Positions 7,439 through 15,159 are shown, numbered from the stretch's first letter. The stretch is DNA of 22,691 nt from Bacillota bacterium (GCA_023436245.1 JAEZJZ010000067.1:1-22691); one strand, 5' to 3'. Program-made: numbers and translations. The notes: a model not told the origin generated them from the sequence alone.

Positions 7439-8350
7439 ATGTCCGAGGTGATCTGGATTAGCACCGAGACTCCCGTACAGCCGATTGCTGCCCGATTGCA
7501 GCAGGAGACCGCTTTCCTGCAAGACGCAGGCATTCAGTTGACTACCGAGATCAGTCGTTCAAGGGCGTTGCAGTTCGTCGGTTGCCAGGTTCTCTATGCA
7601 GAGCCCCCACTATCAGAAGATGAGAGCAAACTGCTCTGCCGTCAATATATAGCCAACGTCCTAGCCGATATCCTGGTCGATGAGTGGCAGCCCGTCACCC
7701 TTGGGCGGCTGCTGCAACGCCGCTATGGCTATTTGTCAGATGATGAACGGGCAGATATTGTCCAGAAGGCGCTGGGGCGAATCGCCCAGGCCGGAAGTGA
7801 CGCGCCGCTGTACCAGGCTTCTCAGAAGAGTCGCGTGCGGGAGGAGCTCTCCCGTTACCTGCAGGAGCAGAGTTCCGTCAACTTGGAGGGCTTTCTCAAC
7901 TTTCGCCTGCGCTTCTATCAGAACGAGCTGGAGCAAGTGCTGAGGCAGGTGGTTGATGAGCACCTGGGCGACAAAGAGGATGAGGAGTTTGTGCATCTGC
8001 TGCAGAACTTTCTGCAGATATTGGAGCCAAAGTGCGACATCGCACATCTCTTGCTCACCAATGAGGCAGAGTTTGCAATCTTGGATGAACAGGGAGAACT
8101 GCTTCGTTCCGACGTCTTGGAGACAAGGATCTCTGGGGAGGAAGGGGCCCCTGAAGAATACGAAGATGTGCTGATCAGCGCCCTGCTGTCTATTGCTCCC
8201 CGGCAACTGGTCGTTCATGCCGGAACGTTTGCGCAGGCGCCGGACCTGTTGGTTACGCTTCAGCGCATTTGGCAACGCAGACTTCTGACTTGCACCGAGT
8301 GTGATTTGTGTGTGCGCCTGTTGGCTCGCCACCGCCCTGAACACGATTAA
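7439..8350 (+). CDS. ytxC: Putative sporulation protein YtxC
   Basis: A 303-residue soluble protein. The start ATG 7439 follows GAGGGAGGG by about seven bases. The diagnostic part is the middle: a VNLEGFLNFRLRFYQNELEQ stretch, then VVDEHLGDKEDEEFVHLLQNF and ILEPKCDIAHLL, the conserved block of the YtxC family. The C-terminal part (VLISALLSIAPRQLVVH, then CTECDLC) also fits. YtxC is found in endospore formers, commonly beside thrS (in Bacillus subtilis it lies just upstream of thrS), exactly as here; its biochemical role is not known to me. It is divergent from the PAS kinase. No U-tailed terminator follows it. Confidence 0.88.
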   Translation: MSEVIWISTETPVQPIAARLQQETAFLQDAGIQLTTEISRSRALQFVGCQVLYAEPPLSEDESKLLCRQYIANVLADILVDEWQPVTLGRLLQRRYGYLSDDERADIVQKALGRIAQAGSDAPLYQASQKSRVREELSRYLQEQSSVNLEGFLNFRLRFYQNELEQVLRQVVDEHLGDKEDEEFVHLLQNFLQILEPKCDIAHLLLTNEAEFAILDEQGELLRSDVLETRISGEEGAPEEYEDVLISALLSIAPRQLVVHAGTFAQAPDLLVTLQRIWQRRLLTCTECDLCVRLLARHRPEHD

Positions 8351-8412
8351 TCAGAGCACGCGAGACTGTTCAAAATGTTCTCTGTAGAGGCTCGGCATGT
8401 TGAGCCGAACCC

Positions 8413-8436
8413 AGCACCACAGCCTGCTGTGGTGCT
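8413..8436. repeat. Perfect hairpin in the ytxC-thrS spacer
   Basis: AGCACCACAG (8413-8422) and CTGTGGTGCT (8427-8436) form a perfect 10-bp stem with a CCTG loop. No T-run follows on either side, so it is not a standard intrinsic terminator. It could be an RNA 3' end stabiliser or a DNA site. Confidence 0.6.
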
Positions 8437-8456
8437 ACGATACCGGGAGAATCGGA

Positions 8457-8524
8457 CTTTCTAAACGCTCTCGCATGCAGCGAGAGCTACGGTGGGAAAG
8501 AAAGCGGCTTTCTGAACGCTCTCG
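8457..8524. repeat. 17-bp direct repeat, 51-bp period, first copy inside a hairpin
   Basis: CTTTCTAAACGCTCTCG (8457-8473) recurs as CTTTCTGAACGCTCTCG (8508-8524) with one difference. In the first copy, GCTCTCGC (8467-8474) pairs perfectly with GCGAGAGC (8480-8487) across an ATGCA loop; the second copy has lost the right arm. The rest of the 8351-8565 spacer shows no coding sequence I can support. Confidence 0.6.
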
Positions 8525-8568
8525 GCGCCGCAGCAAGTAGATCCTTGGCTGACAGGTCCCTGGTGATC

Positions 8569-8598
8569 TTGACAGCATCTCACTGCCATGCCTATACT
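8569..8598 (+). promoter_or_regulatory. Promoter of the thrS leader (SigA type)
   Basis: A perfect -35 TTGACA (8569-8574) and -10 TATACT (8593-8598) are separated by 18 bp, placing the transcript start near 8605, just ahead of the T-box stem I. Confidence 0.85.
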
Positions 8599-8604
8599 AA
8601 TGCA

Positions 8605-8847
8605 AAGCGATGAAGAGGAGACTGTTCTGCATGAACCGCACAGAGAGGATTGCCACGGCTGCAAGCAATCCCGGGGAGTGGAACGGTACCGCCTCTGAGT
8701 TGCGGCCGAAACGCCTGTCGGCGCCAAGGTCAGCCGTCAGCGAGCGTTAATCGCGTCAAGCGGGTGGCAATTGCCGCCAAGCAGGGTGGAACCGCGGGAT
8801 ACAACCTCGCCCCTGAGAGCGTCAGCTCTTGGGAGCGAGGATTTTTT
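8605..8847 (+). promoter_or_regulatory. T-box riboswitch, threonine specifier (thrS leader)
   Basis: A tRNA-sensing leader that lets transcription continue when uncharged tRNA-Thr binds. Stem I opens with the kink-turn-type GCGATGAAGAGG and closes with CCTCTGAG. The specifier loop (GTGGAACGGTACCG) offers ACC (8688-8690), a Thr codon followed by a purine. The invariant T-box AGGGTGGAACCGCG is at 8783-8796, with TGGA as the tRNA-acceptor-binding bulge. The competing terminator (8805-8840) ends in TTTTTT. Confidence 0.92.
8805..8847 (+). terminator. T-box-controlled terminator before thrS
   Basis: CCTCGCCCCTGAGAGC (from 8805) pairs with GCTCTTGGGAGCGAGG (to 8840) with few mismatches, followed by ATTTTTT. 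It excludes the antiterminator that uses the T-box bases, the expected switch. Confidence 0.9.
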
Positions 8848-8869
8848 ATCTTGAAGGAGGTCATCTGTC

Positions 8870-10786
8870 ATGAGCAGTATTTCGGTCAAGCTTAAGGACG
8901 GTTCGCTTCGCCAACTGGAGGCTGGGCAGCAGGCAAAGGACCTGGCTCAGTCCATCAGCAACCGCCTGGCTAAGGACGCGGTGTTGGCCAAAATCAATGG
9001 CATCGCGCACGATCTGAACACAGCCCTCAGCGAGGGCGACGAGGTGGAGTTGCTGATGCTTGAATCGGCTGAGGGCATCGAGGCAATGCGGCACACAGCA
9101 GCGCACGTGATGGCGCAGGCTGTGCTGCAGCTCTATCCCGGCAGCAAACTGGCAATCGGCCCGGCGATCAAGGATGGGTTCTATTATGACTTCCTGCTGC
9201 CGGTTTCGCTCACACCCGAGGACCTGCCGAAGATCGAGGCTGAAATGCGCCGCATCATCGCCGCGAAGCTTCCGCTGACTAGGTTTGTCAAGAGCCGTGA
9301 GGACGCGTTGCAGTTCTTTGCAGATCGCGATGAGCCGTTCAAGGTGGAGCTGATTCAGGATCTGCCGGCGGACGCCGAGATTTCCTTCTATCAGCAGGGT
9401 GATTTCGTCGACCTTTGTGCCGGTCCACACGTTCCGGATACTGGCCGGCTCAAAGCTTTTCAGTTGCAGTCGCTGGCGGGCGCCTATTGGCGGGGCGACG
9501 AGCGTCGCCCGATGCTGCAGCGCATTTATGGCGTGGCCTTTGCCAAACAGGCTGAGCTGGACGAGTATCTGCGCCGCTTGGAGGAGGCAAAGAAGCGGGA
9601 TCACCGTAAGCTGGGCAGAGAGCTGGAGTTGTTCAGCATTGAGGAGGAAGGCCCCGGCTTCCCGTTCTATCTGCCAAACGGCATGACTGTGCGTAACGAG
9701 CTGGAGCAGTTCTGGCGGGAGGAGCACCGCAAGGCTGGCTACCAGGAGGTGCGCACTCCGATCATTTTGAACCGCAGCCTTTGGGAGCGCAGCGGACACT
9801 GGGACCACTATCGCGAGAACATGTACTTCACCAAGATCGACGAGGGCGACTACGCCATCAAGCCGATGAACTGTCCGGGGGCGATGCTGGTTTACCGCAA
9901 CAAGCTGCATTCCTATCGCGATCTGCCTTTGCGTTATGCGGAGCTGGGGCTGGTGCATCGCCATGAGAAGTCCGGCGTGTTGCATGGCTTGATGCGGGTG
10001 CGCAACTTCACCCAGGACGACTCGCACATCTTCATGATGCCAAGCCAAATCGAATCAGAGCTGGCTGATCGCATCGACCTGGTCGACCGGTTCTACAAGG
10101 TCTTCGGTTTCGATTATCGGGTGGAGCTATCTACCCGACCTGAGAATTCGATGGGCTCCGATGAGGTTTGGGAGTTGGCAGAGGGCGCGCTGCAGCGCGT
10201 GCTGGACGCCAAACAGGTCCCGTACAGCGTTAACCCAGGTGACGGTGCCTTCTATGGCCCCAAGATCGACTTCCACCTGACGGATTGTTTGGGTCGCTCC
10301 TGGCAGTGTGCGACTATCCAGCTGGATTTCCAGATGCCTGGCAAGTTTGAACTCTACTATATCGGCGAGGACGGGGAGCGGCACACGCCTGTGGTCATCC
10401 ACAGCGTAGCTTTCGGCGCTCTGGAGCGCTTCATCGCTATCCTGATCGAGCAATATGCTGGGGCATTCCCGTTCTGGATGGCTCCGGTGCAGGCACGCGT
10501 GATGCCGATCACCGATCGTGTCCGCGATGCAGCGGTGAACGCTTATCAGCAGCTGCGGGATGCAGGCATTCGTGTGGAACTGGACGATCGTAATGAGAAG
10601 ATTGGTTTCAAGATCAGGGAAGCGCAAGTGGCCAAAGTGCCATATATGCTGGTGATTGGCGACCGCGAGGCCGAGGCAGGGGGCGTGGCTGTGCGGCATC
10701 GCGAGCGCGGAGACCTGGGTACCAGGCAGTTGCCAGATCTAATCGCTGAGTGGCGGCAGGCTATCGCCGAACGCAAGATGGAATAG
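8870..10786 (+). CDS. thrS: Threonyl-tRNA synthetase
   Basis: A 638-residue class II synthetase that charges tRNA-Thr. The start ATG 8870 follows AAGGAGGTC. Order: TGS domain (~1-62), editing domain with HTAAH (His75, His79) and LCAGPH (Cys183, His187), catalytic core with the zinc ligands Cys335 (MNCPGAM), His386 (DDSHIF) and His511 (VIHSVAFG), class II motif 2 (RVRNFTQDD) and motif 3 (GALERFIAIL), then an anticodon-binding domain (~540-638). Length and all key residues are standard for a full-length, editing-competent enzyme. It is controlled by the T-box leader at 8605-8847. A new promoter follows six bases after its stop codon, so infC-rpmI-rplT can be transcribed separately. Confidence 0.98.
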   Translation: MSSISVKLKDGSLRQLEAGQQAKDLAQSISNRLAKDAVLAKINGIAHDLNTALSEGDEVELLMLESAEGIEAMRHTAAHVMAQAVLQLYPGSKLAIGPAIKDGFYYDFLLPVSLTPEDLPKIEAEMRRIIAAKLPLTRFVKSREDALQFFADRDEPFKVELIQDLPADAEISFYQQGDFVDLCAGPHVPDTGRLKAFQLQSLAGAYWRGDERRPMLQRIYGVAFAKQAELDEYLRRLEEAKKRDHRKLGRELELFSIEEEGPGFPFYLPNGMTVRNELEQFWREEHRKAGYQEVRTPIILNRSLWERSGHWDHYRENMYFTKIDEGDYAIKPMNCPGAMLVYRNKLHSYRDLPLRYAELGLVHRHEKSGVLHGLMRVRNFTQDDSHIFMMPSQIESELADRIDLVDRFYKVFGFDYRVELSTRPENSMGSDEVWELAEGALQRVLDAKQVPYSVNPGDGAFYGPKIDFHLTDCLGRSWQCATIQLDFQMPGKFELYYIGEDGERHTPVVIHSVAFGALERFIAILIEQYAGAFPFWMAPVQARVMPITDRVRDAAVNAYQQLRDAGIRVELDDRNEKIGFKIREAQVAKVPYMLVIGDREAEAGGVAVRHRERGDLGTRQLPDLIAEWRQAIAERKME

Positions 10787-10791
10787 GCAGG

Positions 10792-10820
10792 TTGACCGGG
10801 CTGTTCTGCCGTGCTACAAT
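10792..10820 (+). promoter_or_regulatory. Promoter of infC-rpmI-rplT
   Basis: TTGACC (10792-10797) and TACAAT (10815-10820) with an ideal 17-bp spacer. It lies immediately after the thrS stop codon and ahead of the structured leader. Confidence 0.85.
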
Positions 10821-10825
10821 CAGTG

Positions 10826-10964
10826 AGTGAAGTAGAAGCCAACCGCTTCTCACCCTGAGACGCTTGCGGGCAGTTACCAGGGTCGTGGATCTAGCTTTAT
10901 CCCTATCACCAAGTAGGGTGTATTGCTTGTGCTACGTGCGGGCGGCTGTTGCCGCCCGCTTTTT
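10826..10964 (+). promoter_or_regulatory. L20-type autoregulatory leader of infC-rpmI-rplT
   Basis: A roughly 140-nt untranslated leader that ends in a strong intrinsic terminator and precedes infC-rpmI-rplT, the place and layout of the Bacillota L20 leader, where excess L20 promotes premature termination. A segment AACCGCTTCTCACCCTGAG at 10843-10861 resembles the conserved part of that leader. Membership was judged by eye from position, terminator and this segment. Confidence 0.75.
10938..10964 (+). terminator. Leader terminator before infC
   Basis: A perfect 9-bp GC stem, GCGGGCGGC (10938-10946) with GCCGCCCGC (10951-10959), TGTT loop, then TTTTT. Confidence 0.92.
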
Positions 10965-10997
10965 GTTGAAATTCTGGACTAATGGGGGGGTTTACTT

Positions 10998-11549
10998 ATT
11001 TCTAAGGATCAAAGGGACCTGCTGGTCAATGAACAGATTCGCATGCGTGAGGTTCGCCTGATCGATGAGAACAGCCAACAGCTCGGCATAGTTTCTTCGC
11101 GCGACGCCTTGCAAAAGGCGCGTGAGCGAGGCCTTGACCTGGTGTGCATTGCTCCTACGGCTAGGCCTGCGGTCTGCAAGATCATGGATTACGGCCGCTA
11201 CAAGTATGAGCAAAGCAAACACGATCGTGAAGCTCGCAAGAAGCAAAAGGTGATCACCATCAAGGAGATTCAAGTCAGCCAGACGATTGAACAGCGTGAC
11301 TTGGAGATCAAGGTGAAGAACGCCGATCGCCTGCTCAGTGAGGGCAACAAGATCAAGGTTGTCATGCGTTTCCGCGGCCGTCAGATCGTTCATGCTGACC
11401 TGGGCAAAAAGGTCTTTGATCAATTCGTTCAAGCCATTGTCAACGGCGTGATTGAGCGCGAAGCCAAGATTGAGGGACGGAACATGATCATGATCATGGC
11501 TCCCAAACCAGAAAAGGTTGAAACGAAGGAGGATACTGACCATGCCTAA
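10998..11549 (+). CDS. infC: Translation initiation factor IF-3, ATT start
   Basis: A 183-residue IF-3, which binds the 30S subunit and checks the start codon. Family alignment demands residues before the first in-frame ATG (11043): the reading SKDQRDLLVNEQIRMREVRL begins right after an ATT at 10998, which has GGGGGGG seven bases upstream, and an in-frame stop lies just before (10980-10982). Non-canonical starts (ATT, ATA, ATC) are typical of infC and allow IF-3 to repress its own translation. N-domain (~1-80, with the VNEQIR and PAVCKIMDYGRYKYE motifs), lysine-rich linker (REARKKQKV) and C-domain (KEIQVSQTIEQRDLEIKV, VVMRFRGRQ) are complete. Its end overlaps rpmI by eight bases. Confidence 0.95.
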   Translation: MSKDQRDLLVNEQIRMREVRLIDENSQQLGIVSSRDALQKARERGLDLVCIAPTARPAVCKIMDYGRYKYEQSKHDREARKKQKVITIKEIQVSQTIEQRDLEIKVKNADRLLSEGNKIKVVMRFRGRQIVHADLGKKVFDQFVQAIVNGVIEREAKIEGRNMIMIMAPKPEKVETKEDTDHA

Positions 11550-11742
11550 GATGAAAACCCACAAGGGCGCTGCCAAGCGTTTCAAGGTTACCGGAAGCGG
11601 CAAACTCAAGCGCAACAGCTCCCACAATGCTCATAAATTCTCCGCCAAGTCCGGCAGCCAAAAGCGGCGTCTGGATCAGCAGTTGCTCTTGGCAGATGGA
11701 GATGCGGCCCGCATCAAAAAGATGATTCCCTACAAATTCTAA
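11542..11742 (+). CDS. rpmI: 50S ribosomal protein L35
   Basis: A 66-residue, lysine-rich L35 with the usual MPKMKTHKGAAKRFKVTGSGK start and a KRNSSHNAHKFSAKSGSQKRR body. ATG 11542 has AAGGAGG twelve bases upstream and lies inside the last codons of infC (8-nt overlap), so the two are translationally linked. The internal ATG of MKTHK is not the start because all L35 proteins keep the MPK lead. Second gene of the L20-controlled operon. Confidence 0.97.
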   Translation: MPKMKTHKGAAKRFKVTGSGKLKRNSSHNAHKFSAKSGSQKRRLDQQLLLADGDAARIKKMIPYKF

Positions 11743-11765
11743 GGACTGATAGGAGGTAACCTGTT

Positions 11766-12122
11766 ATGCCACGTGTAAAACCAGGCGTGACCGCGCGGGC
11801 ACGTCATAAGAAGATCCTGAAGCTGGCTAAGGGATATCGCGGCACTAAGAGCAAACTCTTCCGTCGCGCTAATCAGCAAGTACTGAAGTCTCTGTCCTAC
11901 GCCTTCCGTGATCGCAAACGCAACAAGCGCGAGTTCCGTCGTCTGTGGATTGCGCGCATCAACGCCGCCGCTCGCATGCACGGAATGTCTTACAGCAACC
12001 TGATCAATGGTTTGAAGAAGGCCGGCGTGGTCGTCAACCGCAAGATGATGGCTGATCTGGCAGTGCATGATGCAGCCGCCTTCGTCCAGTTGGTGGAGAC
12101 AGCCAAACAGCACAATCAGTAA
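11766..12122 (+). CDS. rplT: 50S ribosomal protein L20
   Basis: A 118-residue L20, normal length. It begins MPRVKPGVTARARHKKILKL and includes KGYRGTKSKLFRRANQQVLKS and RLWIARINAAARMHG, all family hallmarks. AGGAGGTAA lies nine bases before the ATG. L20 is needed for early 50S assembly and, in Bacillota, binds the infC leader to repress this operon; the leader at 10826-10964 supports that here. A GC hairpin with no T-run follows the gene. Confidence 0.98.
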   Translation: MPRVKPGVTARARHKKILKLAKGYRGTKSKLFRRANQQVLKSLSYAFRDRKRNKREFRRLWIARINAAARMHGMSYSNLINGLKKAGVVVNRKMMADLAVHDAAAFVQLVETAKQHNQ

Positions 12123-12134
12123 TTAGCTACTTTG

Positions 12135-12162
12135 GCCCCCAACCGCTGGCTCGGTTGGGGGC
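12135..12162. terminator. Hairpin after rplT, weak terminator
   Basis: GCCCCCAACCG (12135 rightward) pairs perfectly over 11 bp with CGGTTGGGGGC (12152-12162). It is followed by TGAATTGAAT, not a T-run, so intrinsic termination is doubtful and readthrough into ktrB is likely. Confidence 0.5.
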
Positions 12163-12190
12163 TGAATTGAATCAAAGGGGTTGTAGAGCC

Positions 12191-13534
12191 ATGGGGGTAA
12201 TCGAACGTAGCTTCTCCCGCTGGACTCCGACGCAGATTCTGATCGCCACGTTCGCTTTGTTGATCCTGGTGGGCAGCTTTTTGCTCAGCCTGCCGTTTGC
12301 TTCCCGCAGCGAACCGCTATCCTATTTGGATGCTGTCTTCACGGCTACCTCCGCGGTCTGCGTCACCGGATTGATCGTGGTGGACACCTTCACTCAGTTC
12401 ACCTTTTTTGGGCAGCTGGTGATCATCATCCTCATTCAGCTTGGCGGACTCGGGCTGATGACCATGACTACCATGATGGCCATTTTTCTTGGCCGCAAGA
12501 TCAGCATTCGCAGCCGTATGCTCATGCAGGAGACGCTGAATCAGTTCTCGCTCGGTGGCATCCTGCGCCTAACCCTGGCAGTGGGAGCCGTCACCCTCTT
12601 CTTCGAGGGCCTGGGTGCGATTGTCTTGACTCTGCGTTTTCTGCCCGAGTATGGTTTGCCAACGGCCATTTGGTATGGCGTCTTTCATTCAATATCCGCT
12701 TTCTGTAATGCCGGATTTGATCTGATCGGACAGTTTCGCGGCCTGACACCTTATGTCTCAGACTGGGTGACCAATCTGGTGATTACCACCTTGATCATCA
12801 TGGGCGGTCTCGGTTTCAGCGTGATCGCCGATCTGTTCAACCACCGGCGTGGCTTCAATTTCAGCAAGCTCAGCCTGCACACGCGCATCGTGCTGGTGAT
12901 GACTGCGTTTTTGTTGATCAGCGGCACTATCTTGCTGCTGGCCTTTGAGTGGAACGGAGTGCTGGCGGGGATGTCCGGGTCAGACAAGGTGCTCGGTGCC
13001 TACTTTCAGTCTGTCACTACCCGCACTGCCGGGTTCAACACGTTAGCACTCGGTCGCATGCGGGACGCCAGTATCTTTTTGATGATCGTGCTGATGTTCA
13101 TTGGGGCCTCTCCCGGTTCCACCGGCGGCGGCATCAAGACGGCCACCTTCGCCACTCTGGTGCTGATGGTCGTGGCGACCGTCCGCGGTCGTGAGGATGC
13201 GCGCATCTTCGGCCGCCAAATCCCGCGCGATATCGTGCTTAGGGCAATGACCATCGTGGCAATTGCCTTCGCCCTAGTGATCGGTGTGACGATGCTACTG
13301 TCCTTGACTGAGCAGCAGCCGTTCCTGACAGTGCTGTTTGAGACCGTCTCTGCCTTCGCCACTGTCGGGCTTTCGCTGGGGATGACCACCCAACTGACGT
13401 CGATCGGACGGTTGGTCATCAGCTTCACCATGTTCGCGGGCCGGGTAGGTCCTATGTCCTTGGCCCTGGCCGTGGCCCACGCCAGGAACAATGCGGCAGT
13501 GCGTTATCCCGAGGACAAGGTGATCGTTGGCTGA
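12191..13534 (+). CDS. ktrB: Potassium uptake channel subunit KtrB (TrkH family)
   Basis: A 447-residue membrane protein of the Trk/Ktr/HKT superfamily. ATG 12191 has AAAGGGG about ten bases upstream. The four pore loops that form the K+ filter are all present with their glycines: TSAVCVTGL (Gly60), FCNAGFDL (Gly175), TTRTAGFNT (Gly281) and SAFATVGLS (Gly393). SPGSTGGGIKTATF (~308-320) in the third repeat is the gating-loop region typical of KtrB/TrkH. Each repeat is membrane-pore-membrane. Its length fits KtrB rather than the longer TrkH. The regulatory partner KtrA follows after 45 bases in the same direction, so the two form one uptake system. No c-di-AMP riboswitch is evident in the short upstream gap. 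Confidence 0.95.
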   Translation: MGVIERSFSRWTPTQILIATFALLILVGSFLLSLPFASRSEPLSYLDAVFTATSAVCVTGLIVVDTFTQFTFFGQLVIIILIQLGGLGLMTMTTMMAIFLGRKISIRSRMLMQETLNQFSLGGILRLTLAVGAVTLFFEGLGAIVLTLRFLPEYGLPTAIWYGVFHSISAFCNAGFDLIGQFRGLTPYVSDWVTNLVITTLIIMGGLGFSVIADLFNHRRGFNFSKLSLHTRIVLVMTAFLLISGTILLLAFEWNGVLAGMSGSDKVLGAYFQSVTTRTAGFNTLALGRMRDASIFLMIVLMFIGASPGSTGGGIKTATFATLVLMVVATVRGREDARIFGRQIPRDIVLRAMTIVAIAFALVIGVTMLLSLTEQQPFLTVLFETVSAFATVGLSLGMTTQLTSIGRLVISFTMFAGRVGPMSLALAVAHARNNAAVRYPEDKVIVG

Positions 13535-13579
13535 TCAGTCAATCAGCCATTCAGTCTATAGTTAGGTGAGGTGAATCCA

Positions 13580-14233
13580 TTGAACAGTAGGCAGTTCGCC
13601 GTGATTGGGCTCGGTCGGTTTGGCTCCAGCGTGGCCCGTACTCTCTACGAGATGGGCTATCAGGTGCTGGCCATCGACGCAGACGAAGAGCGAGTGCGCA
13701 ATCTAATCGATCACTCCACTCGCTGTGTAGTCGCGGACACCACTGATGAGAATGCTTTGCGGTCGCTCGGCATCCGCAATTTCGACGTGGTGATCGTCGG
13801 CATCGGCGGCGATATTCAGGCCAGCATTCTGACAACTTTGCTGCTAAAGGATCTAGGCGTGTCCTACGTGGTGGTCAAGGCGCAGAATGAGCAGCACGGC
13901 AAGGTGCTCTATAAGATCGGCGCCGACAAAGTTGTCTTCCCGGAACGCGACATGGGCTCACGGGTAGCGCATAATCTGGTTTCATCCAACATCCTCGAGT
14001 ACATTCAGCTCAGTCCCGACGTGAGCATCATTGAGATAGTCTCGCCCGAAAAGTTCATTGGCAAGGAGTTGCGCCAGCTCGATCTGCGCAACCGCTTTGG
14101 AGTGAACGTGATCGCCATCAAGCGTGGTGGGGCGATCAACATCGCTCCGCGCGCCGATGACCGCATGGAGCAGGACGATGTCATGGTAGTGATCGGGGAT
14201 ACCGAGGCGCTCAAGCGGCTGGAGAAGGTCTAG
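13580..14233 (+). CDS. ktrA: Potassium uptake regulatory subunit KtrA (RCK protein)
   Basis: A 217-residue cytosolic RCK protein that forms the gating ring under KtrB. TTG 13580 is preferred: GAGGTG lies six bases before it and the protein then reads MNSRQFAVIGLGRFG. GTG 13571 is in frame but too close to its ribosome site. RCK_N (~1-125) shows the nucleotide-binding GLGRFG and the acidic end of the second strand (AIDADEE), specific for NAD(H)/ATP-type ligands. RCK_C (~135-217) begins near SIIEIVSPEKFIGKELRQLDLR; in this family that domain binds c-di-AMP, which closes the channel. No terminator is visible between it and the next gene. Confidence 0.95.
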   Translation: MNSRQFAVIGLGRFGSSVARTLYEMGYQVLAIDADEERVRNLIDHSTRCVVADTTDENALRSLGIRNFDVVIVGIGGDIQASILTTLLLKDLGVSYVVVKAQNEQHGKVLYKIGADKVVFPERDMGSRVAHNLVSSNILEYIQLSPDVSIIEIVSPEKFIGKELRQLDLRNRFGVNVIAIKRGGAINIAPRADDRMEQDDVMVVIGDTEALKRLEKV

Positions 14234-14355
14234 TAGGGTGTCAGTCTCAGGTCAGATAGTGTCTATTGACATCCGAAACCAGCTGAAGTGAGACCTATCG
14301 CCGCACGGCAGAATCTTGGTTTACCGAGCACTAGCTCTCTGGGAGGTAACGCTCT

Positions 14356-15144
14356 GTGATCGAAAGCAGTCATAATCCATTGGTCAAGCAACTGCGGAGC
14401 CTGCGTAGCCGCGGCGGGCGGCAGAAGGCAGGCCTGTTCTTGCTGGAGGGCATTCGCTTGGTGGAGGCTGCGCTAGATGCTGGAGTCAGTGTGAAGCAAG
14501 CCGTCTATAGCCCCGGGCTCAGGGACAATCAGCGTGGACTTGTCTGCCTGGAGCGGATTGCCGCGTTTGGCTGCCAGCCGCAGCTGATCAGCGGCAGCCT
14601 GTTTCGTTCGCTGGCCGACACGGAGCATCCCCAGGGGCTGATCGTGGCGGCGGTTTTGCCGCCAGATGCAGAGCTGACCGAGGCAGACTTTGCTGACCTG
14701 TCCCGGCTGTTGATCGTGGATGGGGTGCAGGATCCTGGCAACCTGGGCACGATCATTCGCACGGCTGATGCCTTGGGCGTGCAGATGGTGCTCACCTTGG
14801 CCGGCACGGTGGACGCGTTCAATCAGAAGGTCGTGCGCTCCGCCATGGGCTCGCTGTTTCATGTGCGCCTGCGCCAGGGGCATCAATTCTCCAGCGTCCT
14901 GCCCATATTGCGCCGCGCCGGTCTGCAGTTGGTGGTCAGCAGCCTGTCTGACGCGGTTCCGTATACAAAGGCTTCCTATGGCGAGCGGGTAGCCCTGGTA
15001 GTTGGCAACGAGGGCGCCGGTGTTTCCGCGGAACTGCTGCAGGCGGCAGACCTTCGGGTGAATATTCCGATCGTCGGGCAGGCTGAGTCGCTGAACGTGG
15101 CGGTGGCGACTGGCATCATTTTGGCAAAGCTCGGTCAGGCCTAG
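14356..15144 (+). CDS. ysgA: TrmH/SpoU-family RNA 2'-O-methyltransferase (YsgA-like)
   Basis: A 262-residue SPOUT methyltransferase that uses S-adenosylmethionine to methylate ribose in rRNA or tRNA. GTG 14356 follows GGGAGGTAAC by seven bases. N-terminal substrate-binding domain (~1-95: SSHNPLVKQLRSLRSRGGR, LFLLEGIRLVEAAL), then the knotted SPOUT domain with its three motifs: DGVQDPGNLGTIIRTADALG, VVGNEGAGVS (Asn218) and IPIVGQAESLNVAVA (Asn247). The target nucleotide cannot be read from sequence; RlmB and YsgA types look alike. A gene of this type just upstream of pheST is common in Bacillota. The 122 bases before it (14234-14355) show a TTGACA at 14266 but no matching -10. Confidence 0.9.
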   Translation: MIESSHNPLVKQLRSLRSRGGRQKAGLFLLEGIRLVEAALDAGVSVKQAVYSPGLRDNQRGLVCLERIAAFGCQPQLISGSLFRSLADTEHPQGLIVAAVLPPDAELTEADFADLSRLLIVDGVQDPGNLGTIIRTADALGVQMVLTLAGTVDAFNQKVVRSAMGSLFHVRLRQGHQFSSVLPILRRAGLQLVVSSLSDAVPYTKASYGERVALVVGNEGAGVSAELLQAADLRVNIPIVGQAESLNVAVATGIILAKLGQA

Positions 15145-15159
15145 GCCGACTGTGGTTTC

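Noticed and set aside
8413..8524. Repeats in the ytxC-thrS spacer as a CRISPR array
   Set aside because: Only two copies with a 51-bp period, the second incomplete, and no cas genes in the window.
8861..10048. Long 395-codon frame on the minus strand opposite thrS
   Set aside because: It mirrors the codon pattern of thrS, has no ribosome site and its composition (rich in Leu, His, Gln) matches antisense shadows.
14234..14355. Promoter for ysgA from TTGACA at 14266
   Set aside because: No acceptable -10 at 16-18 bp; the gene is more likely read from upstream or from a promoter I cannot see.
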